A stretch of 64,000 bases of DNA from NCBI GenBank assembly GCA_019638395.1, contig JAHBTX010000002.1, positions 248,001 to 312,000 on the forward strand. The letters are read 5' to 3'. The notes below the pieces were generated by a model. It saw only the letters and a program-made list of their open reading frames with translations. It was not told the DNA's origin and did not search any database. A program made the translations under genes and the position numbers. How positions within the stretch are numbered: the first letter of the stretch is position 1; every line of letters begins with the position of its first letter. This document shows positions 16,717 to 25,000 of this stretch, one piece after another. This DNA is from Cyclobacteriaceae bacterium. Lineage in GTDB: Bacteria; Bacteroidota; Bacteroidia; Cytophagales; Cyclobacteriaceae.

Positions 16717-17987
16717 GCCGCGAGGTAGATATATCGGGTAAATTAGATTGGATATCGGTATTGCTATACATACTTATGGTGGGCATGGGTTGGTTCAACA
16801 TTTTTGCCGCTGTATATGACGAAACCGCCAATCAATCCATTTTTGATTTAAGCCTTAACTCCGGCCGGCAACTTATGTTTATTGCGGCATCGGTAATCAT
16901 CATCCTGGCTATCATTATAATCGATATGCGTTTTTATGAAACCTTTGCCTATGTTTTTTATGCGGTTATCATACTTTCACTAATTATGATTCCTATAATA
17001 GGCAAAGAAGTAGGCGGTAATAAATCGTGGATTGGCGTAGGTTCATTTGGTGTGCAGCCTTCTGAATTTGCCAAGTTTATTACTGCCTTAACCGTTGCCA
17101 AATTTATGGGAAGTGTTGGGTTTAGAATGGATAGCTTGCGCAACCAGGCAATTTTGTTTATGTTGATATTGGTGCCATTGGCGCTCATCCTGTTGCAGAA
17201 AGATTTTGGAACAGCGATTGTTTTTCTTTCATTTCTATTGGTATTTTATCGCGAGGGAATGTCGCCATTTATTCTGATAGTTGGCATTTCAATGGCAGCA
17301 CTTGCCATACTTACACTTATAGTAGAAAACCAATGGTACCTGCATGGTATAATTGGTGTGGTGCTGTTGGTTATCATTTTTTTTGGTAAGAAAAACTTCA
17401 GGCGAATTAGTACACTTACTTTTGGAGCGATTATTTTAATACTCACCATCGAAAGTTTTGATTACGTCATCAATAATCTTTTACCGGAACGTCATAAAAA
17501 AAGATTAGAAGCATTGGTTAACCCCAATTTCGATCCGATGGGAATTAATTGGAATGTTACCCAATCTAAAATAGCCATTGGCAGTGGTGGCTTTTCCGGA
17601 AAAGGATTTTTAAAAGGCACCCAAACTAAGTTTGACTTTGTGCCCGAACAAAGTACCGATTTTATTTTTTGTACCATTGGCGAAGAACATGGCTGGATAG
17701 GAAGTTTAATCGTAGTTGTTTTGTTTGTCTTTTTTCTTCAGCGTATCATATTTATAGCCGAACGCCAAAAGAACAGATTTGCACGCGCGTATGGGTATTC
17801 GGTTGCCAGTATATTCTTCTTTCACTTTGCCGTAAACATTGGTATGACTATCGGCTTGTTTCCGGTAATAGGTATTCCCTTACCCTTTTTTAGCTACGGT
17901 GGTTCAGCGTTGTGGAGCTTTACTACACTACTGTTTATTCTGCTTAAGCTGGATGCGCATCGCAGCCAGGTATTGCAACGGATTTAA
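16713..17987 (+). CDS. rodA: RodA peptidoglycan polymerase (SEDS family)
   Basis: A 424-residue polytopic SEDS glycosyltransferase with about ten membrane helices that polymerises lipid II together with PBP2. Diagnostic segments are GGNKSWIGVGSFGVQPSEF, the catalytic-loop Asp region FVPEQSTDFIFCTIGEEHG, and the C-terminal GIPLPFFSYGGSALWSF. It is the last gene of the mre-mrd operon and converges with the unknown gene on the minus strand with a 4-bp overlap. Confidence 0.95.
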   Translation: MSREVDISGKLDWISVLLYILMVGMGWFNIFAAVYDETANQSIFDLSLNSGRQLMFIAASVIIILAIIIIDMRFYETFAYVFYAVIILSLIMIPIIGKEVGGNKSWIGVGSFGVQPSEFAKFITALTVAKFMGSVGFRMDSLRNQAILFMLILVPLALILLQKDFGTAIVFLSFLLVFYREGMSPFILIVGISMAALAILTLIVENQWYLHGIIGVVLLVIIFFGKKNFRRISTLTFGAIILILTIESFDYVINNLLPERHKKRLEALVNPNFDPMGINWNVTQSKIAIGSGGFSGKGFLKGTQTKFDFVPEQSTDFIFCTIGEEHGWIGSLIVVVLFVFFLQRIIFIAERQKNRFARAYGYSVASIFFFHFAVNIGMTIGLFPVIGIPLPFFSYGGSALWSFTTLLFILLKLDAHRSQVLQRI

Positions 17988-18994
17988 CGAAATCTGTTTT
18001 GTAGAATTTCCAGAAACTCTTCGTATTCTTCGCTTTCACGATCCCAATCCGGGTAGGCATCTTCTATGTATCGCAGCGCCTGCGTCAGGTTATCAAACCG
18101 GTCTAACTTATCAATTGCTTCCGTAAAAATTTCAAAGTCGCCATGAAACAGAATTTTTGTAAACATAAACTTCTGATTAATGGTTAGGCTTTCCTTTAGC
18201 CGCGTAACTTTTTGTTTAGCCAGGTTATCGGCCAATGTTGTTTTTGATTCAGCAGGAAATAAAGATTGCGGATTTACAGGCACTGTTTTCTGCTCAACTT
18301 TTTGTTCAACCGGTTTTACCGCAACTGGTTTAGGTTCTTCAATTGTTGGCGTATGGATGGGTTTTTGTTCATAAAAGGAAGTAACCTGTGCTGGTACTAT
18401 TTTACCGAAAGCAGTTAGGTGCGGCTCAATATCTTCTGGCGTAAAGCTTACCGCCTCCAGTATGGTATCAAGCATCGCAAATGCTTCTTTACCTTTTATG
18501 GTTCTGGTTTGCTTTTGTTTAAGTTGCGTTACCAGGTTTTCGAGCGGAGCCTTATTTAGTTTTATATACTTTACTCTTTCTTCCAGGCTTGCAACCGTTA
18601 TAAGTTCATCTTCGCTGTCCAACAATTCTGCATAAAAATCATACGGATCTAATAAAAGAAAAATTGTTTTGCTAACAGCGCTCTTAAGCAGCGGAAGAAA
18701 ATCGGCTTTGTTTATGGCAATATGGTTGCTGAGCGAAATCTGAAATTGTTGCAGTGCTTCTTGTACAGCCGCTGCCTGATAATCAAAATAAGGACTCTTA
18801 AGTTTTTGGTTTTCCTGCTTCCAGGCATGCAGCAAGTCGTGAATAACAAAAAAGTTAACCTGCTTTACCTCGCATAGTCCTAAAATCTCAGGGCCGGTAA
18901 TAATAGCTTTGCGGGAGAAAAAACTTTCGCCTAATTGATTGGCAACCTGAATGGCGTATTGATCGATACCTTTTAAATTAATTTTTTCGTCCAT
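17984..18994 (-). CDS. Conserved unknown protein, 336 aa, acidic C-terminus
   Basis: I do not recognise this family. The ATG at 18994 (MDEKINLKGIDQYAIQ) is preferred because the open frame upstream crosses the divergent ferredoxin gene. The protein is soluble and helical to about residue 215. A low-complexity linker rich in Pro, Val, Lys and Glu follows at about 220-250 (EEPKPVAVKPVEQKVEQK). A C-terminal helical domain of about 80 residues is rich in Asp/Glu and aromatic residues and ends EFLEILQNRFR. No signal peptide is present. It is divergent from the ferredoxin and convergent with rodA. Confidence 0.55.
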   Translation of the reverse strand: MDEKINLKGIDQYAIQVANQLGESFFSRKAIITGPEILGLCEVKQVNFFVIHDLLHAWKQENQKLKSPYFDYQAAAVQEALQQFQISLSNHIAINKADFLPLLKSAVSKTIFLLLDPYDFYAELLDSEDELITVASLEERVKYIKLNKAPLENLVTQLKQKQTRTIKGKEAFAMLDTILEAVSFTPEDIEPHLTAFGKIVPAQVTSFYEQKPIHTPTIEEPKPVAVKPVEQKVEQKTVPVNPQSLFPAESKTTLADNLAKQKVTRLKESLTINQKFMFTKILFHGDFEIFTEAIDKLDRFDNLTQALRYIEDAYPDWDRESEEYEEFLEILQNRFR

Positions 18995-19003
18995 ACCCCC
19001 TGA

Positions 19004-19011
19004 TAATTTTG
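19004..19011 (+). promoter_or_regulatory. -7 element of the ferredoxin gene
   Basis: TAATTTTG, a perfect TAnnTTTG box, lies 27 bp upstream of the ATG at 19039 and just outside the divergent gene's start. No convincing -33 box was seen. Confidence 0.4.
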
Positions 19012-19038
19012 TATTGTTGTGCCAAGTGTTTTTTACAG

Positions 19039-19359
19039 ATGGTAAAGATAGTGATAGAAAACATGGGCCAAAAGGAAGTAACGGGTAAAGCCGGAACTTC
19101 CGCATTAAGATTGCTGCACGAAAACTTTGTTGATTGGATGCATGCCTGTGGTGGCAAAGGTCGCTGTACCACCTGTAAGATGATACTTGTAAGAGGTACC
19201 GATGCACTGGGCTTACTTACCGATGCCGAGAAACGCTATCGCCAAACAGGCCAGCTTGGCGCCACCGAACGACTGGCTTGTCAGGCTGAAATTTTAGGCG
19301 ATTGCACCATTCGCACACCGGAAGAATACAAATTGCCCCACCAAGCCTACACGGATTGA
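19039..19359 (+). CDS. 2Fe-2S ferredoxin
   Basis: A 106-residue electron carrier of the plant/adrenodoxin-like ferredoxin fold. The cluster ligands are seen as C-GGKGRC-TTC (HACGGKGRCTTCKM) and a distal Cys in ERLACQAEI. The ATG at 19039 (MVKIVIENMG) starts at the first beta strand and is preferred to the open frame from 19009. The partner reductase is not encoded nearby. Confidence 0.9.
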   Translation: MVKIVIENMGQKEVTGKAGTSALRLLHENFVDWMHACGGKGRCTTCKMILVRGTDALGLLTDAEKRYRQTGQLGATERLACQAEILGDCTIRTPEEYKLPHQAYTD

Positions 19360-19400
19360 GTTACCGTTGGATAGACCTTTCTTATCCCTAAATTGCCGGT

Positions 19401-19991
19401 ATGTTTATAGAACCCCAGTTAGGTCGAAATCCATCGGGCAAGGGTGGCTGGATTGAAGTTATCTGTGGCTGTATGTTTTCGGGTAAAACCGAAGAATTAA
19501 TTCGCAGACTAAACCGGGCACTAATCGCTCAACAAAAGGTAGAGATATTCAAGCCTGCTATTGATACCCGGTATCATCGCGAAAAAATTGTTTCGCATAG
19601 CGAACGTGAAATCCGTTCTACCCCCGTACAGTTTGCATCGGATATTATTTTATTAGCGGGCGAATGCGATGTAGTAGGTATTGATGAAGCTCAGTTTTTT
19701 GACGAGGCTATTGTAGAAGTTTGTAATACATTGGCCAATAGTGGTAAGCGGGTAATTGTGGCTGGTTTGGATATGGACTACGAAGGTAAACCATTTGGTT
19801 CTATGCCTAACCTCTTAGCTGTTGCGGAGTATGTTACCAAAGTGCATGCTATTTGCGCTCAAACCGGTGAGTTGGCTTCTTTCTCCTATCGCCTGGCCGA
19901 CAACGAGGCCCGCGTACTCTTGGGCGAAAAAAATGCATACGAGGCCCGCAGCCGCCAGGCATTTTTTGCAGCTAAAAATAAACGCCCCTAA
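19401..19991 (+). CDS. tdk: Thymidine kinase, type II
   Basis: A 196-residue enzyme that phosphorylates thymidine in pyrimidine salvage. The P-loop is [15 protein letters not shown], and the Walker B/DEAQFF motif is [13 protein letters not shown]. The substrate lasso region contains [16 protein letters not shown]. Most type II kinases have four zinc-binding Cys around the lasso; here only one Cys is visible in that region, so the structural zinc may be missing. recO begins 4 bp after the stop. Confidence 0.93.
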   Translation: MFIEPQLGRNPSGKGGWIEVICGCMFSGKTEELIRRLNRALIAQQKVEIFKPAIDTRYHREKIVSHSEREIRSTPVQFASDIILLAGECDVVGIDEAQFFDEAIVEVCNTLANSGKRVIVAGLDMDYEGKPFGSMPNLLAVAEYVTKVHAICAQTGELASFSYRLADNEARVLLGEKNAYEARSRQAFFAAKNKRP

Positions 19992-19995
19992 GGTG

Positions 19996-20658
19996 TTGGT
20001 AAAAACGAAAGGCATTGTATTCAGACTTACACCGTATGGCGATACATCGGTAATCGTAAATGTATTTACCGATTTGTTCGGATTGCAGAGTTACATTGTA
20101 AATGGAGTTCGATCGCCCTCTAAAAAAAGTAAGATTGCTTTATTTCAACCGTTAACCTTGCTTGATCTGGTGGTCTATCATAAAGAACATGGCAGCATTA
20201 TGCGCATTAAGGAAGTAAAATGTTACCATCTTTATCAGAACTTATCGCAACATGTAAACAAATCGGCCATTGCACTTTTTGTAAATGAAATTCTGAATAA
20301 GGCTGTTAAAGACCAAACCCATACCGCTGAACTTTATGAGTACATAGCCAACTCGATGATGATGCTGGATGCGCATCCAAAACCCGAAAACTTTCATTTG
20401 ATTTTTCTGGTAGGGTTGAGCCGGCACCTCGGTTTTGCCCCCAATCAAACCACCGAAGTATTGGGTGTGCATTGGATGGACGAACCCGAAGAAAAATTAT
20501 TAGAACAACTGCTGCGCATGGATTACCGGAGCGAACTCGCCTTAACCTACGCACAGCGGCAAACACTGCTAACTAGCTTAGTCCGGTTTTATCAAACCCA
20601 TGTTGATGGCTTTGGCGAACTTAAATCGCTACCGGTATTGCAGGAAGTTTTACGTTGA
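19996..20658 (+). CDS. recO: DNA repair protein RecO
   Basis: A 220-residue RecO with an N-terminal OB fold (VKTKGIVFRLTPYGDTSVIVNVFTD, then SYIVNGVRSPSKKSKIALFQPL) and a helical C-terminal domain. It loads RecA onto SSB-coated DNA with RecR. The in-frame open region upstream lies inside tdk. The likely start is TTG 19996 (GTG 19993 is possible), just after the tdk stop at 19991, giving the canonical N-terminus. It ends 1 bp before the convergent desaturase gene's stop. Confidence 0.87.
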   Translation: MVKTKGIVFRLTPYGDTSVIVNVFTDLFGLQSYIVNGVRSPSKKSKIALFQPLTLLDLVVYHKEHGSIMRIKEVKCYHLYQNLSQHVNKSAIALFVNEILNKAVKDQTHTAELYEYIANSMMMLDAHPKPENFHLIFLVGLSRHLGFAPNQTTEVLGVHWMDEPEEKLLEQLLRMDYRSELALTYAQRQTLLTSLVRFYQTHVDGFGELKSLPVLQEVLR

Positions 20659-20659
20659 A

Positions 20660-21784
20660 TCAGGCCGCTTTGGCCACCACCACTTCACGTAACTCAGGTT
20701 TATGGCCTAGCCACTTGAGTTGTCGCGCATGGGCAGCAATGGCTTGGAAAAACGTTTCCTTGGATTTGTAGGGAAGCCCAAACTCGCTGGCTGTTTGTTC
20801 TACTATTTTAGAAATTTTTCGATAATGCACATGGCAAATGTTTGGGAACAAATGGTGTTCTACCTGGTAATTCAATCCGCCAACGTACCACGAAAATATT
20901 TTTTCTTTATGACCAAAGTTGGTGGTGGTATATAGTTGATGAATAGCCCAACTATTTTCAAGATTACCATGCTCATCCGGCAATGGATATTCTGTTCCCT
21001 CCACTACGTGTGCCGGTTGAAAAATAATAGCCAGAATAAAACCAGCTATATAATGCATAACCAGAAAACCAAGTAACACCTGGCCAAAAGTTACAGGTAA
21101 CAACCACATAGGTACTGCAAAAATGTAAGCAAAGTAAACAGCTTTGGTTGCAAGCATAAATGTCCATTCGCGCAAAGCGGTGGTTTTTTGTTTTTTGATT
21201 AGCCCCTCGCGTTGATATTTAATCAGGCGAACAAAATCTTTCACAAAAACCCATACCAATGTCATCAAGCCGTAAAAGAACCAGGCATAGTAATGTTGGT
21301 ATTTATGCAACGGTATCCATTTCGATTCAGGTGCCATGCGTAAAATTCCGCGCGGGCTAATGTCTTCATCTACATCGTGTATATTGGTATAGGTATGATG
21401 CAACACATTATGTTGTACTTTCCAATTCAGGGCATGTCCGCCTACCAAGTTAAGGGTAAAGCCCAATGCATTGTTAACCCAGGCTTTGTTTGAATACGAG
21501 CCATGGTTAGCATCATGCATAATAGACAAGCCTATGCCTGCAATACCAAAACCCATTACCACACAAAGTAATAACATTACCCACAGGCTTGCTGTAATAC
21601 CACTAATAAGTAAGAAATACGGAATGAAGTACAACGATAGCATGAAGATGGTTTTTATTACCATTTCGGAGTTGGCCGTACGTTCAATTTTATTTGTTTT
21701 GAAGTAAGCGTTTACCCGTTGGTTAAGGGTAAGAAAGAAATCTTGCTGACGGGCGGCAAATTTCAGATTTAAATTCAGACTCAT
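20660..21784 (-). CDS. Membrane acyl desaturase (linoleoyl-CoA/delta-6 type)
   Basis: A 374-residue di-iron fatty acid desaturase with four membrane helices. The three His boxes are HDANHG, HNVLHH and QVEHHLFP; the Gln in the third box is typical of front-end desaturases. There is no fused cytochrome b5 domain, so an external donor such as the nearby ferredoxin may serve (inference). The upstream region has a TACCTTTC -7-like box (reverse complement of 21835-21842) and a near-palindrome at 21806-21823 that could be an operator. Confidence 0.9.
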   Translation of the reverse strand: MSLNLNLKFAARQQDFFLTLNQRVNAYFKTNKIERTANSEMVIKTIFMLSLYFIPYFLLISGITASLWVMLLLCVVMGFGIAGIGLSIMHDANHGSYSNKAWVNNALGFTLNLVGGHALNWKVQHNVLHHTYTNIHDVDEDISPRGILRMAPESKWIPLHKYQHYYAWFFYGLMTLVWVFVKDFVRLIKYQREGLIKKQKTTALREWTFMLATKAVYFAYIFAVPMWLLPVTFGQVLLGFLVMHYIAGFILAIIFQPAHVVEGTEYPLPDEHGNLENSWAIHQLYTTTNFGHKEKIFSWYVGGLNYQVEHHLFPNICHVHYRKISKIVEQTASEFGLPYKSKETFFQAIAAHARQLKWLGHKPELREVVVAKAA

Positions 21785-21805
21785 TCGGTAGTAATTAGCC
21801 CGTCA

Positions 21806-21823
21806 TTGATCATTAATGAACAA
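21806..21823. promoter_or_regulatory. Near-perfect 18-bp palindrome upstream of the desaturase
   Basis: TTGATCATTAATGAACAA matches its reverse complement at eight of nine base pairs. It lies 22 bp upstream of the desaturase ATG and 12 bp downstream of its -7-like box, so a repressor bound here would block transcription start. The regulator is unknown. Confidence 0.35.
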
Positions 21824-21919
21824 GTTCAGGTTTTGAAAGGTACGCAATCCGGCAACGTAAACAGATGTTAGCCTGCGAGTTTATTCTTAAAAAAGTGATA
21901 ATCGGTGCAAAAACAGCGG

Positions 21920-22591
21920 TTAAAACTCGGCAATTACAGTTTTGCCACCTTTTGTAACATCGCCAATTTTAACAGTAACACGGGCATCGAGCGGCAGAAA
22001 GATATCCACTCGCGAACCGAACTTGATGAAGCCAAACTCATCGCCTTGTTCCATCGGCTGGCCTTCTTTTACATACCATTTTATTCTGCGGGCTAAAGCA
22101 CCGGCTATCTGACGGAACAATATTTCGGTACCATTTTTCATTTTTACTGCAATGGTAGTACGTTCGTTTTCAGTGCTGGACTTAGGATGCCAGGCCACCA
22201 GGTATTTGCCTGGATGGTATTTAGCATACGAAATAGTACCCGCTACCGGCATGCGATTTACATGCACATTAATGGGCGACATAAAAATGGAAACTTGTTT
22301 TCTTTTGGACTTGAGGAGTTCGGGTTCTTCCGTTTCTTCAATTACAACCACTTTACCATCGGCAGGAGCCAAAACCTGGCTTTCGTTTTTGATTACTTCA
22401 ATGGATGGTAGTCTGAAGAACTGCAACACTAAAATCAATACAACAATGCTTAAAACCAATACGGAGGTTGAGAGAACAGCATAAAACCCAGGCGAAAAAT
22501 AGGAAGGTACCGATGCAACAATAACGTTGAGTACAACGGCAATTGTTGTAGTTGCCAATATAAGCCCGCGACCTTCTTTATGGATAGTCAT
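21920..22591 (-). CDS. psd: Phosphatidylserine decarboxylase, short form
   Basis: This enzyme converts phosphatidylserine to phosphatidylethanolamine. The 223 residues have two N-terminal membrane helices (about residues 9-60), then the conserved core with LAPADGKVVVIEE, FMSPINVHVNRMPVAG and YHPGKYLVAWHPKSSTENERT. The self-cleavage site is FGSRVD near residue 190, where Gly-Ser cleavage would leave a pyruvoyl Ser. This is the short archaeal/Bacteroidota type. The ATG at 22591 is preceded within 5 nt by a large AT-rich hairpin. Confidence 0.93.
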   Translation of the reverse strand: MTIHKEGRGLILATTTIAVVLNVIVASVPSYFSPGFYAVLSTSVLVLSIVVLILVLQFFRLPSIEVIKNESQVLAPADGKVVVIEETEEPELLKSKRKQVSIFMSPINVHVNRMPVAGTISYAKYHPGKYLVAWHPKSSTENERTTIAVKMKNGTEILFRQIAGALARRIKWYVKEGQPMEQGDEFGFIKFGSRVDIFLPLDARVTVKIGDVTKGGKTVIAEF

Positions 22592-22595
22592 GTAT

Positions 22596-22662
22596 AATTC
22601 AAGATTTAAAATTCGAAATTAGAAATTTTATGCTCCTAATTTTGAATTTTAAATCTTGAATT
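22596..22662. repeat. 27-bp-arm AT-rich inverted repeat between gdhA and psd
   Basis: The arms at 22596-22622 and 22636-22662 are inverted copies with 26 of 27 positions matching around a 13-nt loop. Each arm contains the ATTTAAAATTC / GAATTTTAAAT core. The repeat occupies almost the whole 76-bp gap and ends 5 nt from the psd start codon. It has too few G-C pairs and no T run to be a typical terminator. Partial relatives occur at 7755-7780 and 37874-37935. Confidence 0.85.
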
Positions 22663-22667
22663 TAGAA

Positions 22668-23942
22668 TTAATAACCTCCACGGAACTTGTAGGTTTTGGC
22701 AACTTTATCAATAGCTACCATATAAGCTGCAATGCGTAATGATACTTTGTATTGGGTGGCTGTTTTGTACACGTTATCAAAAGCATCTTTCATAATCCGG
22801 TCGCTTCTGCGGTTTACCCGTTCAGCCGTCCACTTGTAGCCGAGGCGGTTTTGAACCCACTCGAAGTACGATACGGTTACACCACCGGCATTGGCCAGAA
22901 TATCGGGTACTACACTAATGCCTTTTTCGTAAATAACGCTATCGGCTTTAGATGAAGTGGGACCATTGGCGCCTTCTACAATTAACTTTGCCTGTATTTT
23001 TTTTACGTTGCTACTGGTAATCACATCTTCGGTTGCGGCCGGTACCAACACATCTACCGGAAGGGTTAACAAATCAGCACCTGGAATTTTCTGTACTTCG
23101 GCATAGCCCTCCAACGAGCCTTTGTTTTTATCGCGGTAAGCGATGGCGGCATCAATGTCAATTCCGTTTTCATTATAGTAAGCGCCTGAAATATCGCTTA
23201 CAGCAACTACTTTCAGTCCGCGTTCGGCCAACAGGCGTGCGGCCCAAGAACCAACATTACCAAAACCCTGCACGGCACATGTTGCTTTGTAAGGATTGAT
23301 TTTAAGTTTCTCCATCGCGGCAAGCGTGGAAACCATTACCCCGCGACCGGTTGCTTCTGTTCTCCCCAACGATCCACCCATTACAATTGGTTTACCGGTA
23401 ACTACAGCGGGCACTGTCATGCCTTTGTTGCGTGAATATTGGTCCATCAGCCAGGCCATTTCGCGTGGGCCTGTACCCATATCCGGAGCCGGAATATCTT
23501 GGTCGGGCCCGAAAACATCCATCATGGCTTGCGTATAGGAGCGCATCAGGCGTTCAATTTCACCGGCACTCATCTCGCGCGGGTTACAGGTAACGCCACC
23601 TTTACCACCACCGTATGGAATATCGACTACTGCGCACTTCCACGTCATCCACGCAGCAAGTGCTTTTACTTCATCCAGATTGACGTGCGGATCGAACCGG
23701 ATACCACCTTTGGATGGGCCGAGGATGGTGGAATGGATAACACGATAGCCTTCAAAAACTTTAATGCTCCCATCGTCCATGGTAACGGGCAACGAAACAA
23801 TTACCTGCTTGGCAGGCGATTTTAAAACGTTATATACCTCTTCTTCCAGCCCCAGAATTTGCGAGGCGGTATGGAAGCGCGACATCATGGCTTCAAAAGG
23901 ATTCTCTTTGTCTAAAAGGGGAGCGGGTTCAATGTATGCCAT
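22668..23942 (-). CDS. gdhA: Glutamate dehydrogenase (Glu/Leu/Phe/Val family)
   Basis: A 424-residue NAD(P)-dependent dehydrogenase that interconverts glutamate and 2-oxoglutarate plus ammonia. The substrate loop KGGIRFDP, the catalytic Lys motif DIPYGGGKGGVTCNP and the Asp motif APDMGTGPREMAW are followed by a Rossmann domain (AVQGFGNVGSWAARLL). The length fits the short hexameric class. It has its own -7 promoter element 65 bp upstream. The AT-rich hairpin follows its stop. Confidence 0.92.
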   Translation of the reverse strand: MAYIEPAPLLDKENPFEAMMSRFHTASQILGLEEEVYNVLKSPAKQVIVSLPVTMDDGSIKVFEGYRVIHSTILGPSKGGIRFDPHVNLDEVKALAAWMTWKCAVVDIPYGGGKGGVTCNPREMSAGEIERLMRSYTQAMMDVFGPDQDIPAPDMGTGPREMAWLMDQYSRNKGMTVPAVVTGKPIVMGGSLGRTEATGRGVMVSTLAAMEKLKINPYKATCAVQGFGNVGSWAARLLAERGLKVVAVSDISGAYYNENGIDIDAAIAYRDKNKGSLEGYAEVQKIPGADLLTLPVDVLVPAATEDVITSSNVKKIQAKLIVEGANGPTSSKADSVIYEKGISVVPDILANAGGVTVSYFEWVQNRLGYKWTAERVNRRSDRIMKDAFDNVYKTATQYKVSLRIAAYMVAIDKVAKTYKFRGGY

Positions 23943-24006
23943 ACGGATTTTGAAAAATTTTAATCGAGTCTTAAAAAACGTCCATTAGGGGCGGCTAAAT
24001 CGGTTG

Positions 24007-24014
24007 CAAAGATA
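24007..24014 (-). promoter_or_regulatory. -7 element of gdhA
   Basis: On the minus strand this is TATCTTTG, a perfect TAnnTTTG match. It lies 65 bp upstream of the gdhA ATG, implying a leader of about 58 nt. No clear -33 box was seen. Confidence 0.45.
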
Positions 24015-24068
24015 TAGAAATTCGGTATTCCCATACGGATGTAAGGGGAATAAAGGAATATGAGTTTG

Positions 24069-24332
24069 TTAAAAGTCCATTAACTCTGTGGGCTTGATTT
24101 TCAGCGTTTTAGCAATTACGATACGTGTGCAAACGGTTGGATTAATTTTGCCAGTTTCGATTCGGGCCATTTGTGAAAGGCTAATACCAGAATTGTAGGC
24201 AAGGTCTTCTTGAGTGAAATTTTGCTGCCTTCTTAATAGCTGAAGGTTTTTACCAAAAGCAAGCAGCACTTTTTCGTCCCTGAAATTCACGGGAGTTAAA
24301 AGGGTGTTGACTTGGCTAATTTTTAAAACCAA
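24069..24332 (-). CDS. XRE-family HTH regulator, 87 aa
   Basis: A single Cro/C1-type helix-turn-helix: FGKNLQLLRRQQNFTQEDLA, then YNSGISLSQMARIETGKINP and a closing helix IVIAKTLKIKPTELMDF. No effector domain is attached. It is divergent from the adjacent lipoprotein gene, with 12 bp between the two starts, so binding at one operator could control both. The start at 24332 is the first available; an internal GTG near VNFRDEKVLL is also possible. Confidence 0.8.
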   Translation of the reverse strand: MVLKISQVNTLLTPVNFRDEKVLLAFGKNLQLLRRQQNFTQEDLAYNSGISLSQMARIETGKINPTVCTRIVIAKTLKIKPTELMDF

Positions 24333-24344
24333 ACTTTTTATACT

Positions 24345-24872
24345 ATGAGAAAGTCGTTAATCTTTTTTGCAGTCTTACTAACTGCCGTTTCCTGCTATGA
24401 CGAAAATTCAATTGATCAAAGGCCTAGTCTTATTGATTTATTTTTGGTTTCGGACTCGTTTAAGAATTTGGATATCCAAAAAAGCGAGCTTGAATTAGAA
24501 AGTGCATCCATTAATGATCAGGAGGGTCAAAAAATAATTGTTATCCCATATTTTCAAAAAACCAAATATGTCTTTAGTAGAACAATTAATGGCAATCAAT
24601 TTTTCAGGACATATGCTTTTGAATACATTAGTGAAATGAATTATGAATCATTAACACAATCACTAGAACGTAAGGATTATACAGGAGGAATTGAAATTAC
24701 TTTTAATAAGAATGATATATTATCCTTTCAGGTTGATAAGGATAGCTTTAAAGCATTCGATGCTAAGCAGATTCAGGGTAGTAAAACCGCTGTACGTGTT
24801 GTGGAACAGTTCTATCAGATAGGTGGGTCTATAATGTTAATCGTTGTGCCGATGATAGAATGGGAGCTATGA
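24345..24872 (+). CDS. Lipoprotein of unknown function, 175 aa
   Basis: The N-terminus is MRKSLIFFAVLLTAVSC, a lipoprotein signal with the lipobox ending at Cys17, so the product is probably anchored in the envelope. The mature part is beta-rich and acidic with no recognised domain. It begins 12 bp from the divergently transcribed XRE regulator, and its base composition is more AT-rich than its neighbours, which suggests a recently acquired pair. The 128-bp gap that follows has a small 8-bp-arm palindrome (TTGCATAA at 24892-24899, TTATGCAA at 24916-24923). Confidence 0.55.
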   Translation: MRKSLIFFAVLLTAVSCYDENSIDQRPSLIDLFLVSDSFKNLDIQKSELELESASINDQEGQKIIVIPYFQKTKYVFSRTINGNQFFRTYAFEYISEMNYESLTQSLERKDYTGGIEITFNKNDILSFQVDKDSFKAFDAKQIQGSKTAVRVVEQFYQIGGSIMLIVVPMIEWEL

Positions 24873-25000
24873 ATTGGCTTGACTACACCGCTTGCATAAT
24901 AGAAATGCCTGTTTGTTATGCAATGTTGGTTGCTTCGTGTACAGTGGATGATTGCGTTGCTTCTCCCCAAACCCCACAACCCTCTTAAACAACTGCTTTT

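Noticed and set aside
17984-19207. A longer, 407-codon version of the unknown gene after rodA
   Set aside because: The extra 71 codons run through the divergent ferredoxin gene and its promoter; the ATG at 18994 gives a natural start.
19822-19995. An N-terminal extension of RecO
   Set aside because: The stretch overlaps the conserved end of tdk, and RecO's canonical N-terminus begins right after the tdk stop.
22596-22662. The psd-upstream hairpin as a rho-independent terminator
   Set aside because: The stem is almost all A-T and is not followed by a T run on the minus strand; it is listed as a repeat instead.
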